Below the pieces are notes generated by a model, which saw nothing but the letters and a program-made list of their open reading frames with translations, was not told the origin of the DNA and ran no database searches. From Pinguiococcus pyrenoidosus (Eukaryota; Sar; Pinguiophyceae; Pinguiochrysidales; Pinguiochrysidaceae), in assembly GCA_019677205.1 (NCBI GenBank), contig JAAMXY010001424.1:1-39280 (forward strand): a stretch of DNA of 39,280 nucleotides, read 5' to 3'. Every line of letters begins with the position of its first letter. Within the stretch, counting starts at the first letter, position 1. Of this stretch, positions 1-10,267 are shown piece after piece. The position numbers and the translations under genes are program-made.

Positions 1-138
1 CCGGACGCAAAGGGACGACGCACCATCGGACTGGCTGGGTGCGGGACTAAATCGAATACTTCCCTACGACACCATCACGAAGGCCGGCACGCTCTTATGC
101 GGCCAGCACCGCCACTTCCTATTGCTACGACGAGCTGC

Positions 139-1785
139 TCAAACATCACCGCAGGCTTCGTCACAGAGGTCTTGCAACCGCGAGTTCGTGAGCTCGTCCA
201 CGTCATAGTCTACTTGGAACGTGCCGGTCGCGTCGGTCAGGAAGCAGTCGACCTCCACCGTCGTGTTTACGCCATTCGAGGTGGCCACCCCGGAGCAACT
301 GTGCCGGGCCTCCTGGCAGTCCCAGAAGCTGGTCTCCACGCAGCTGATCCGGTCGCACGTCACGCCGCACTGCTCGTGCACATCCACTTCTGCGTAAAGC
401 AGCGCGAGCATGAGGAAGAGGAGATTGAACGACACGACGGCGCCCACGATCTGTAGGACCGCCTGGTACGGCAGCTTGGGGCACTCCCGCTTCAGCGCGT
501 CGTAGCGCTTCTGCACGTAGAGCAGGAGGCCGACGCCGGTGCCCATGATGAGCCCACCGAGGTGCTGATAGTTATCCACAAGGGGCGCCAGGCCCATGAG
601 CACGTTCACCACCGTGAGCAGGAAGAGGCCGGCTAGCTGCCGGTAGGGCTTGTACACGAGGTCCCAGTTCTGGATGAGGTCCGCCCACACGCCGCCGAGG
701 AGGCCGAACAAGGCTCCCGAGGCACCGACGCTGATGGTGAAAGGAGAGAAGAGGGCGCTCAGGGTCGCTGCGAAGAGGCCGCTGAGGATGTAGATCGCCA
801 CGAGCGAGTAGGGGCCGTGAAGCTGCTCCAGGTTGCGACCCAGCTGCACGATGACGGCGCCGTTGATCACGAAGTGGATGATGCCGGCGTGGAGCCACAT
901 GCCCACGAAGAGCCTCCACCACTCGCCCTCGTCCGTGATCTTAAAGTAGTTGATGGCTCCCACGTCCAAGAGCGTGTCCACGTCCGGGCCAAAGAAGGGA
1001 TTGCTCTCGAGGGAGTCGAACTTCCACCCGTTCGCGCCAATCTCGTACACCATGGCGACCGCCGTTCCCAGCAGAATCAGATACGTGACGTACACCCGCC
1101 TCCTCGGCGTCGGATTCTCTCGGTCGCGGTCCTCGCGGGCGAGGCGGAGCCACGCCGCGTGGTCCTCGCGGAGCACCTCCTCGGACAGCGCCGCGCGGGT
1201 CAAGATGTCCTCGCTCAGGTGATCGTTCCCCACGTAGAGGCCCTCAAAGCTCCTATCCGCCGGCGGCTGCGACCTGGTGGCCTCCTGCTCCACCGGGGTC
1301 TACATCGCGACAGGGAGGTGAAGGCAGGCGTGAGTTCCCATGGCAAAGCGCGGCGCAACATGGCAAAGCGCGGCGCAACCGAACAGGTCCACTTTCTGCC
1401 CCTCGGGCGCACGGGGGCCAGTCCGCTGCCCTTCGTTGCCTCCGCTTTTTCCCGCCGCTTTCCCACTCGAAGGGACGCGCAGAGGGCTTCGGAGGTGAGG
1501 GGCTGGGGACCAGGAGCGCACCTTTCTACTGCTCCGAGATGACTGATGGCGCTCCACACTGGCCGGGGCCTTGGTCTCCTCGGCCGCCACCGGGCGCGTG
1601 AGCTGCGCGTCCTCTCCGTTCGCGCTGGAGCCCGACTCGCTCTCCGTCTGCGGGTCCCTGGAGAAGTCGCGACGCCGCGGGCGCTCCGGCAGCGGCGGCG
1701 CGCTGCCGCGCGCCTCGCTGCCGTGCACCATGTGCGCCACCATGACGACCTCGCTTCTCGCGCGGTGGGTAGTCCGCTGAGCCAT
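139..1785 (-). CDS. Rhomboid-family intramembrane serine protease with Cys-rich C-terminal tail
   Basis: Rhomboid proteases cut transmembrane substrates inside the membrane with a Ser-His dyad. Model: exon 1 1522-1785 and exon 2 139-1299, with a 222-nt intron (donor GTGCGC after AAG, acceptor TAG), phase 0 on both sides, 474 residues. Exon 2 alone has no ATG before the first membrane segment and an in-frame TAG stands just upstream, so an upstream exon is needed; the ATG at 1785 supplies it. Visible family marks are HAGIIHFVIN (HxxxHxxxN) near residues 225-234, GASGALFG with nucleophile Ser about 282, and catalytic His about 334 in QHLGG. About six to seven hydrophobic segments span residues 155-350. 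The N-terminus (1-150) is hydrophilic and charged. After the last segment comes an 80-residue tail with about ten cysteines, which is unusual and probably lies on the lumenal or extracellular side. Family call firm; exon 1 is an inference from splice and frame fit. Confidence 0.88.
1339..1378. repeat. 20-bp perfect tandem duplication in rhomboid intron
   Basis: Two identical adjacent copies of CATGGCAAAGCGCGGCGCAA, at 1339-1358 and 1359-1378, lie inside the predicted 222-nt rhomboid intron. This intron is about twice as long as most others in the window. Confidence 0.9.
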
Positions 1786-2433
1786 CGCGCTACGACCCTA
1801 CGGATAGGTGGTACGCGCCGCTCCCGACGCACGCCTCTGGGCCACTCTGAGTGCTCCGGACGTGCGGGGCGCGGGAAAGACTGTTTACCGACACAGGCTC
1901 AGCGGTTGCGGCACTGCGGCGCCGGAGATCCCAACCAGTGAAGAATTGCTCCTTCACCGTCTGTCCCAGCCTGCGGACGCGATAGGCGACACAAGGGCTG
2001 CTTGTGGGCCCGTACAACTTCGATTCTGCGGCCGCGCCGACGGGATTGGCCAATGGCCCCGGACGATCTCGTCATTGGTTCCGACGCTGGAGATCGTCGC
2101 CTGGGATTCGCCCGTGGACGGAGAGGCCAATGAAGTGCCGCCATAGCGATTCCAAAGCAGCGAGCAACGGCTATCCGGTATGACACACGGAACACCAATG
2201 GACCTGATGATTGCGTGTATGGCGCCTCCATCCCGCAAGAGACGTCATCACTGAGTTTTCCAAAGAACCTTCCGCGAACTTCGCACGCATAGCCGCCAAC
2301 ATGGAAATCGAACTGTAGCCAATGACCGCCCGCTAGAACCGCCTGGACGCATCCACTGCCATCGCAGCGCGTTCCCGCCAATCCGGGCCGCAGATAACTG
2401 GTGATTGACACTTGGCTTGGACAGAATCGAGAT

Positions 2434-2458
2434 TGAAATTTGAAATTTGAAATTTGAA
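2434..2458. repeat. 7-bp tandem repeat, GAAATTT unit
   Basis: About three and a half copies of GAAATTT lie in tandem. A second, different 7-bp array follows 45 bp later. Confidence 0.9.
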
Positions 2459-2500
2459 GAGGTAGACTTCCAGTTTCAGAAGTTCTGCTGCTGCAGCCGA

Positions 2501-2504
2501 ACCA

Positions 2505-2549
<45 letters not shown>

Positions 2550-2580
2550 GCCGAAAACCATAAACCGAAAACCATAAAAC
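2501..2580. repeat. 7-bp tandem repeat, CCGAAAA unit, with degenerate right edge
   Basis: About seven near-perfect copies of CCGAAAA (TTTTCGG on the other strand), followed by degenerate units (CCGAAAG, CCATAAA). On the minus strand the array reads as a repeated Phe-Gly-Phe-Arg-Phe-Ser-Val peptide in long open frames. That is a property of the repeat and not evidence of a gene. Confidence 0.92.
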
Positions 2581-2865
2581 CTTCCGACACGCCCGCATGA
2601 ATGTGAGAATATGCCGAAGCACCTTGGGTGGCGCGCCACCGAAGATTCTGGATCCGGGATCGTCGTGGAGACCAACCACTCCAGCTCCATAGCTATAATA
2701 CCGGGAACGCGACACAGCTCACGGCATGCTTTGATGCTTGGGGGGGGGAAGCACGCATCCCATGATCCTCGGTGGCGTGCATTTGTTTCTGCCGACGACC
2801 TCGTCTGCAGCGCGAAGATTTGCATCGTCTGCGCGCTCCTGCGCACCTCCACCAGTCGCCGAGAA

Positions 2866-5191
2866 ATGGCCGACGACGACAACGAAAAGACCGCTGAAGG
2901 TACAGACAAGAGCGTGGGAAGGACTGAGGGATGCTGAAGGGGAGAACAGGTGGCGGCGTTCCGCGGCGCTTCCGCCCGAAGACTCATCTCAACTTCGATA
3001 GCGCCGCCTCCCGAGCCGCCGACCAGCACCGATGACGCGCCCGCCGCGCCGGCGCCGCCGCAGAGCTTCCAGCTGAGCACGTGGAGCGAGAAGTCCGAGC
3101 TCGTGACCGACCTGCGCGACTTCGAGGCTCGGCGAAAACGCCTCTTCGAAGAGCGCTTCCTGGCAAACGAACGCTACTGGAAAGCGCTGCGTCTGGTGAT
3201 CGAGGACTCTCGCGACGAGACCCGGAAGCTCGTGTCCTTCCTGCGCATCCAGATCGACTCGGAGCGCCAGCATGCGGACGCGATGGCGTCGATGCCCAAC
3301 CGCGTCCTGGCCATGACCAGCATGGAGCGCCAGGAGAAAGAGGAAGAAAGGAAGGTGCGCATACCGCACGCGCCTGGCGAGGATGCTGCCAGCAACTCGA
3401 TGACGCTCGGCCCTGACGATCGGCAATGGCACCCAGGCAAAGCAGCAGAGGAAAGACAAGCTGCGCCGACGTGCTTCCGGGACGTCTGCACGGCCTTCGG
3501 ACGATCTGGCGCCAGCCAAGGATGCAGGCTCCGCTTCCGCCGAAGCGCCGGCGCAGCAGAAGAAGGAGGGCGAAGCGCTCTTTGCTGACCAAGCAAGAAG
3601 CGTGGCCTCGGTCATGAGCCTAGCACAGCAATCCGCCGCGGCTCTGCGGGCGCACTGCGAGCAGACGGAGAAGCAGCTTCTTGCCGAGCAGCTCCTGCCG
3701 GCTCAGGGGGAATTCGAGGCTAGGTGCGCCTGCCGTCCCTCAAGCTGCCGTTTTTGGTTCTTCTCCTTTCGACTTCTTTCCTTGCAATGCGTTTCTGATC
3801 CAGTTCTCTCCTGCGCAGTGCGGATCGCGTCATCAAGGCGGGAGCCCTTCTCATCGCGGCGCTTCACAAGGCCGAGGCCTCGACGGGAGCTGCATTCCTG
3901 CAGTTCAACAATCTCGCCCAGGAGTACGAAAGCCTCTCCCCGCGTGGCGTGCCGGGAATGGTGGACGGCTATCAGCAGGCCATGTCCCAGGCCATGGAAG
4001 ACAAGCATGAGCCCATCATCGGATCGAAGGACCTCTGGTTCGAGGAATTTCGGTACCGCGTCGCTGTCGGGCTTTTGCAACTGTGCTGGCAGCAGGCTAC
4101 GACGACTCTTGCGAAGCTCTTCACGGAAGCCAAGACAGCTGAAGCAGTGCGCCGACAAAAGGTAGGTCTGCCCTGCACCTTCGCCGCGGAGGGCGACTGC
4201 TGATGGTGCAGGATGGCGATGTGCTCATCGCCATGAATCCAACACTCAGCTGAACCTCGACGTTCTACGAACAGGTGCAGGTGGGACTTCGTACGTATGC
4301 GGCATCCGTGGCAAACCACTATGCCTCTCTGTCGGGCGCCTTGACCAGCGTCACTGGCGTCGCGGAGGGCATGAAAGTCGAACCTGCCGACGTCGACCAC
4401 GAGATCCGCGCCAGGATGGAGCAGATGGTCGCAAAGGCACCAGCGGCACCAAAGCACGATCACGATGGCTCCGACGCCACGAATCAAGACGTCAGCAACG
4501 TGCTCGGATCGCTCAAGAGCCCCCTGGACAGTCCCATGATCAAGAAGTGCGGCGTGCTTCATCTCAAAGAAGGTACCGCGTTGAAGTGGCCGTCGCGCCA
4601 TCGTCCTTGGCACCTTCAACTCAAAGAGAACACTCCCTTGCAGGGGGCATCATGACAAAGTGGAGTCCGGTTCTCGTGGTGGCTACTGCCGATGGATTCT
4701 TGCACCTCTTCAAGATTCCCCCGGACGTGGCCAAGCAGGCGCAGGTCAAGAACTGGCCAGACGTGCAGCACGCCTTCCCCTCGGTGATCCCCAGCCCGAC
4801 GCTGGAAATCAGCGACAAGGCCGACAGGAAGAAGAAGCGCCTGGAAAGCTCGAGTGCCAAGGTGGACGAAGATACGGTCGACGAATTGGACGTGGAAGAG
4901 GAGATCGTGCCAGACACCGCCAAGTTGGTGGCATACAGAACGGTCGTGATGACGAACGTCCATCCAGAGTTCAAGCCCTCCTCGTCCAAGCAGGATTCCA
5001 CCTTCGAGCTGGTGGAGATGGTGGGCACGTCTGGAATGACGAGCCTGCTGAAGAGCTCCAAGAAGCTGAAGTACGCCTTGAAAGCTCACTCTCAAGACGA
5101 AATGGTCGAGTGGGTCGTCATCATCCAGAAGGCGAGTTTCCTGCACCAGCTGGCCAGAAAGCGACGCGAGGAGGAGGAGGCAAAGGCATGA
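2866..5191 (+). CDS. F-BAR plus PH domain membrane-curvature protein, Slm1-like arrangement
   Basis: Model: exons 2866-2899, 2945-3354, 3437-3723, 3819-4161, 4275-4572, 4644-5191; 639 residues. Introns are 45, 82, 95, 113 and 71 nt; two donors are GTGCGC. Exons 2-6 are well supported because all phases fit and the sequence is continuous in the domains. The first junction (a 45-nt intron, acceptor at 2943-2944) is the weakest; exon 2 has no ATG ahead of the domain, so some upstream exon is required. Residues about 50-380 are helical and charged, with the F-BAR feature of aromatic/charged helices around SERQHADAM. A PH domain follows, beginning at KEGGIMTKWSP (about 455), with strands VLVVATADGFLHLF and the C-terminal helix ending EWVVIIQK. 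The protein ends in a Lys/Glu-rich helix. Such proteins bind phosphoinositides and shape plasma membrane. The Slm1 comparison rests on domain order only. Confidence 0.82.
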
Positions 5192-5911
5192 GCACCAGAT
5201 TCGCAGGCGCGGCTTGGATTTGAGCTTGCGTCTGCCTTTGCATGGGCTCGAAGTGGGAGACGAGACAAATTTCCGTCCGTCTGAGGCAACTGGTTTGTTC
5301 GCATTTCTTGCGCGTGAGACATGTGTGTGCGTGATAGAGAGAGAGTGGGAGGCGGTATCATCTTCCTGCTCAGATTCTCATCTTCTGTTAGAAAGCCCCT
5401 CCACTGGCCGCGGTGTCTCGTGGAAGTCTTCGGACACTCGAAGACGCCCGTGGAATGTGTGGGGGATGGAAGGACCGAGCTGGTCGAGTCTCCAAAGGGG
5501 AAAGGTTGAGGCGATGATTCGCAGAAATGGTCATCGAAAGCACTGCTTTAGGCGCTCAGAAAGACTATAGAAGAGCAAGCTTAATCAAGCTGATCTCTCG
5601 TCAAGGCGCTTCTCTTTCGTTGCCGTCTCGCAAACGGATTGAGCGCGGTCTTGGCGGACATTGGCACAATCAAAACCGCAGCTGTCGTCAAAGCAACAAA
5701 GTTTGACAGCGCTGCGCCGCTCCCGGGCCGACACCCGCTACGCTACAAACATCAACTTCAGGGGTGGGCAGCGAGGGCAAAGAGCTACAGTACTCGGTGC
5801 GAACAACACAGGGTTCGCTGGTGTGAAGCGGAGGCCTTCCGCTGCCTTGTGGGAGCTGCGGCCTTAGCCACGCAGGCTCCAGGCGCTTCACGATATGATA
5901 TCCTCACGTCG
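5192..5911. other. Intergenic region without a recognised gene
   Basis: These 720 bp lie between the convergent ends of the F-BAR gene and the VHL-like/ShKT gene. I see no conserved coding potential on either strand. The region should contain both 3' UTRs. Confidence 0.5.
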
Positions 5912-7121
5912 CTATGACCTTGTCCTTGGCTGGATGGCGGCATGGCACGACTCGCAGCAATTCTCTCCCATCCATTCTGGATTCTTCGTGCAACCTCCTC
6001 GCATCGCTTCGTCTCTGCAGATCTGGCGAAAGGCAGGAAAGACAGGACCTGCGTCATCAGCAACGTCCTCTCGCATAAACAGGCGATGAAACGTTGTTCT
6101 TGCGCACCTTGTAACGATCGCTACACGCCGCGTTGTGCGGACGGGAATCCTCTGGCAAGGCGATTTCCACCGTGTCTCCCATCATAAGCGGCTCCATGGG
6201 GATACCTTCCCCAGCACCCGCCACCAGCTTCACTCGCTGTCTCTGAACCGTCCAGAAGAAGCGATGGCCGACAAAGGTCTTCAGGCGCAACGCCTCTCCC
6301 GGGTCAAAGGTCTCGACGAACACGCCAAAGCGTCCGTCATCAAAGTACAGGTCCGCGGGCATCGGCGCGCGGTTCACGAACGTGACGGCCATTTGCGCAC
6401 CGTATGCCTTGACTTCTGGTTCCGACTGGTCAAGCTGCGCACTGGCGGCCTCTCCTTGATGCTCTCGCTCCTGGCGCTCGTCCTCCGCCGCCCGTGCCAG
6501 CATCGCAAGATGGGCAGAGTCCTCGGTGGTCTCCGTGGGAGTCAGTCTGGTCTGGTGATCCCCATACACCCCGTCTTCCTCCGCAGTAGTCAGCCTGCTG
6601 ACCGCTTCGTCTAGTTTTTCCTTGTGCACGTCGCTGGCCGGGAATTGGATTGCGTGCCGAGCCTGATCGGCGTCGACGTCGGGTGCGGCATCGCCCTCGC
6701 CCTCGCCGTCGCGGTCGCCGTCACCGTCGTCGCCTTCGGCTTCGGCTTCGGCTTCGGCTTCGGCAGCCGAGAGGCGCCGCGCGATGGCGCTCTCTGCCTT
6801 GAACACCTCTTCCATCGCCTCCTCCACCACCACGTCTGCATCCTCGGGCCGACCGATGACGATCGGCGTGTTCACGGCGCTGTCCTGAGCGCTGCTGGGA
6901 AAGCGCGCGTTGGGCGTCGGCGCTCGGTGCGCCACGGGCGGGTGTGGCATGGCCGGTGCGCTGCGTTGCGCTGCAATGTGCATCGCGCCAAAGCTCAACG
7001 CGACCATTGCGCCGAAACCCGCGAGCATCATGCAGCGGACGCGCGCCGCAGCGCGCTCGCGGTACTTCCGCAAGCACGTGCGATTATGCGGCAGATCCGA
7101 GAACTCCGCGCGCTTCGCCAT
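5912..7121 (-). CDS. Membrane-anchored VHL beta-like / ShKT protein without catalytic domain
   Basis: Model: exon 1 6108-7121 and exon 2 5912-6022; 85-nt intron (donor GTGCGC, acceptor CAG), phase 0; 374 residues. The start is the ATG at 7121; the open frame upstream has none. Order: short basic N-terminus, one hydrophobic signal-anchor (about residues 32-52), a long low-complexity linker with an AEAEAEAE run and an Asp/Gly-rich stretch, then a VHL beta-like module (about 255-330) with DLYFDDGRFG, PGEA and KTFVGHRFFWT. The last short exon supplies an ShKT domain: with CSDRYK before the splice it gives six cysteines ending NCCESC. Translation stops 11 residues later, so there is no hydroxylase. 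It is a paralogue of the next gene with the same splice position between the two modules. Likely a type II protein of the secretory pathway. Its function is unknown; a partner or decoy of the neighbouring enzyme is speculation. Confidence 0.8.
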
Positions 7122-8470
7122 CGGGCTCTCCGTCGCGACGTCGCAGCGCCTCGAAGATCGGATCTTCGGCGCGAGACCCAAAGGCGCGACAGACGCGACT
7201 TCACCGGACGCGCGGATTCCGGACAAGGCGAAGCCCCGAGTCTCTCCCGTCCAGGATGCGGATGCTGAAACCTCGAGGTCCGCCCACGCGTGATTTCAAA
7301 ATGAATCCGCCGTGGCTGGACGACCGCCAACCCGAGCGCTGGCTGTATGGTGGGCGAGCAAGAAGTCAATCCCGAAATGCGGGGCATCCGGGCGGAGCAG
7401 GTTGCAGAGATGATTGGAGCAACGGGTTCACTTGTGTCCCGGGATCTCGCGCTGGAGGTGCCATATGCATAGACGATTCGATAGAGCATCTCGTGTCCAA
7501 CTGGCGTCCACCAGTGAACGCTGCGGTCCGCTCCGACGAGCACTCGGACCCTATAGAACAGAAGAGAAGATGCGCTTTCCGTCTATTCACTGGTTTATCG
7601 GATAGACCCCGGAGAGAACACGGGATTCAAGTCCGCATGCGACGTGAACTCCGTGTTCCATTGGTCGAGAATTGATCCCGGGAACCTTTTCGTCTGGACC
7701 GGAGCATGTGCAGTACACTATCTCCCCGTGCCATGGCTGCTTTGGAAGCGATCCGAAGCCAGAGGGGAAATCCATACCGCACCTCGAACAGAACTGGGGT
7801 CGCAGCTGCGCCCTTCGAGCGCCTTCGGCGCCTGAAGATTTGAACTGAAACCGATGTTTCTGCAGTTTGGCCTTCCGTAAGATCATAGCCGTATTCTATG
7901 GCGGCAAGCCAGCTTCGGCTCATCGCCGACCAATCGAAGCGCATGGCACGGCGCCTCTTCCTGCGACCTGCGCTCTCTTCATGAATTCGATTACCTCTGC
8001 CAAGGCTTTAAGCCTCCTGCGGATCGGAACGCCGCTGTAGACAGGGAACGCCAAGTAAGGTCCCCATCATTCCGGCAGACGCTGAGCGACGCGGGGTCTC
8101 TCTCTCGGCTGAGGTGGAGAAGGTGAGTGTGTTCGGTGAGGGCGGCGCACAGCCTTGTGCAGGCAGACCCTCCTTGGGCAGAAAAGAATTCCTCGTTCAG
8201 CGGAGGCCACCGCAGGCAGTTTCCACCGCGGATTCGACACCTTCCTAAAACACCGCTGTAGAAACGTTTCTTGAAGCGTCGTGCTTCGCGAATGTCGTGT
8301 GTCCACCTGATGTTTGCAGAAGGATTGTTGTGACTGGGCAGCCCTTCGTTGCCGGGATCTTCTCAAACAATACCAAGGAGGTTGCGAAGGCTGATCCGCA
8401 ACGCTTGCGCAGGGGTTTCTGGGGTTTTCTGCCTGCAACGGAACTCTGCAAGTCCTCCTCGGCGCAAGGC
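7122..8470. promoter_or_regulatory. Divergent intergenic region between the two VHL-like/ShKT genes
   Basis: These 1,349 bp separate the outward-facing start codons of the two paralogues and should carry both promoters. I found no domain-bearing coding sequence. Single ATTGG motifs occur (for example near 7660) at about chance density. The open frame running from 8297 into the hydroxylase gene begins with GTG, so the first 58 codons before the ATG at 8471 are probably 5' UTR. Confidence 0.45.
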
Positions 8471-10139
8471 ATGAAGTGCTTGCAGTTCCTGGGCGCGCTC
8501 GTGGGGCTCTTTGCAGCTGTACTAGGCGGCGTTCTCTACTACAAGGAGGTCGACGTGACGAGCTTCGGGGAGGTCAGCGCCGTCCTGCAGGAAGAAGTTG
8601 GCAGACTGGCCCCGCCCATTACCGAAAAGTTCCAAGCAGCCCAGGCCGCTCTGCAGCAAATTGGCGTGTCGGCGGGGATCATCAATGCGGACACCGCCTC
8701 TCCTGCGGCAGCTTCGCCGAAGGAGACAACCGCAGATGGAGCAGAGCGACAGAGCGACGCCTCCAAGGCTGAGCCGGCGGCAAAGGCCGCCAAATCCGGC
8801 AAAGAAGCCCCACGCCGCGAGCAGCGACGGCAGCAGTCAAACGAACTCCGAGTGCGCGTGGTGAACGGCGCCAAGATCCGAGCGGATCTGTATTACGACG
8901 ACAACAGATTTGGCACCTTGGTGGCCAACCTGCACCCCGGAGAGGCCACCTCGCTCAACACCTTCGTGGGGCACCGCTTCTGGTGGACGTCGCACGGCGT
9001 CCGCAATCCGCTCATCATGGGCCAGGACGGCGCCTTGGCTGAGCACACGGTGGAGCCCGACACGGAGGAGCTGGTGCTTCTAGAGGACGCCAGAATTCGT
9101 CCAGGAGAGTGTCACGACAGATACCGGGTGAGGCAACGTGTTTCTTCTATGCGTGTCAGATGAAGAGTGGCTGACCCGCTCTCCCTTGGAAGATCTGCGC
9201 CAAGGAAGCTGGGAGGGGAGGTTGCACGACGAACCCCGGGTGGATGATTGTAAACTGCTGCCAGTCTTGTGATCCGGTCATCTCCGCGTCGGAGCTGCTG
9301 GACCCGAAGGTCCGCTGCTCTCGCGAGCGCCTGAACACGACGTCGTCTCGCACGTGGGCTCCCGGGGACCTAAACCTCATGTTCACCCGACTCACCGAGG
9401 ACCCGGCCTACTCGAAGTACGAGCCGCAGGTACATAGCCGGCCGGAGACGGGCGGTCCGTGGATCGTCACGCTCGAGAAGTTCCTCACGGACGAGGAGGT
9501 CGCGGCGCTGATCCACGGTGGGGAGATCTCGGGCTTTCAGAGGTCGACGGACCAAGGGAAGATGAATGCCGTGGGCGAGATGGAGAAGGTGACCAGCCAG
9601 TCTCGAACCAGCGAGAACGCCTGGTGCTCGCGCGAATGCGAGGAACAGCCCCTGGTGCAGCAGGTGCGGACAGGAGACGGCAGCGCATCACGGCATGGCG
9701 AGACCAACACAATTCTGCGTCCACACAGGTCACTGGGAAGATAGAGGAAGTCACCGGTGTCAGTCGGATGAACTATGAGTCGTTCCAGATCCTGTCCTAC
9801 GGCAACGGCCAGTTCTATCGGACCCACCACGACAGCAGCGGACGGGACAAGTTGGCCATGGCAGGGCCGCGGATACTCACGGTCTTCCTGTATCTCAGTG
9901 ACGTCGAGGAAGGCGGGGAGACGAGGTTCCCATCCCTGAACATCAAGGTCGCTCCCAAGCGGGGCAAAGCTCTCATCTGGCCAAGCGTCTTGGACAACGA
10001 TCCGGAGAATATCGATCATCGCATGAGACACGAGGCAATGCCGGTGATCAAGGGAAAGAAGTACGCAGCGAATCATTGGATTCACTTGTATGACTTCACG
10101 ACGCCGAACACCTGGGGATGCACGGGAAGCTTCTCTTGA
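8471..10139 (+). CDS. Prolyl 4-hydroxylase fused to VHL beta-like and ShKT domains, membrane-anchored
   Basis: Model: exons 8471-9127, 9193-9663, 9729-10139; introns of 65 and 65 nt, all phase 0; 512 residues. Order: signal-anchor at about residues 5-25; Ala/Glu linker; VHL beta-like module (about 130-212) with DLYYDDNRFG, HPGEA and NTFVGHRFWWT; ShKT domain (Cys 214, 221, 230, 241, 242, 245); then a 2-oxoglutarate/Fe(II) prolyl 4-hydroxylase domain (about 290-505). The iron ligands are His409 and Asp411 (HHD in FYRTHHDSS) and His477; Lys487 in GKKYAANHW should bind 2-oxoglutarate. All are present, so activity is expected: hydroxylation of peptidyl proline in the ER or Golgi. ShKT domains often accompany P4H catalytic domains in algae, plants and nematodes. 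The VHL-like module ahead of them is the unusual part. Transcribed away from the previous gene and convergent with EB1, 128 nt apart. Confidence 0.92.
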
Positions 10140-10267
10140 GACGGAAGGAGACGAAAGGATGAAAAAATGCCGCTTTGAGACTATCGTTCTTGAAACAGCC
10201 GTCCACCAGCAGCTCCACCGGCCGCTGACGGGGCCGCGACTCGTTCGAGCTGGCTTCAGGGCCGTTC

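Larger units (their letters stand above)
1786..2865. promoter_or_regulatory. Divergent intergenic region between rhomboid and F-BAR genes, with CCAAT-box cluster
   Basis: No convincing gene lies here. CCAAT or its complement ATTGG occurs at 2045-2054 (as the palindrome ATTGGCCAAT, two overlapping sites), 2074-2078, 2127-2131, 2195-2199 and 2319-2323: six sites in about 280 bp, against roughly one per 500 bp expected by chance. This fits an NF-Y-bound shared promoter for the two outward-facing genes. The right half (2434-2580) is occupied by two 7-bp simple repeats listed separately. The promoter role is inference. Confidence 0.5.

Noticed and set aside
1-138. Sequence left of the rhomboid stop
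   Set aside because: Too short to judge. No conserved coding frame; probably rhomboid 3' UTR.
1899-3080. Long minus-strand open frame with repeated Phe-Gly-Phe-Arg-Phe-Ser-Val peptide
   Set aside because: The peptide is only the translation of the CCGAAAA heptamer array. The frame crosses the F-BAR first exons and has no conserved domain.
6738-6768. CTTCGG hexamer run as a regulatory repeat
   Set aside because: It is in frame in the VHL-like/ShKT gene and encodes alternating Glu-Ala in a low-complexity linker.
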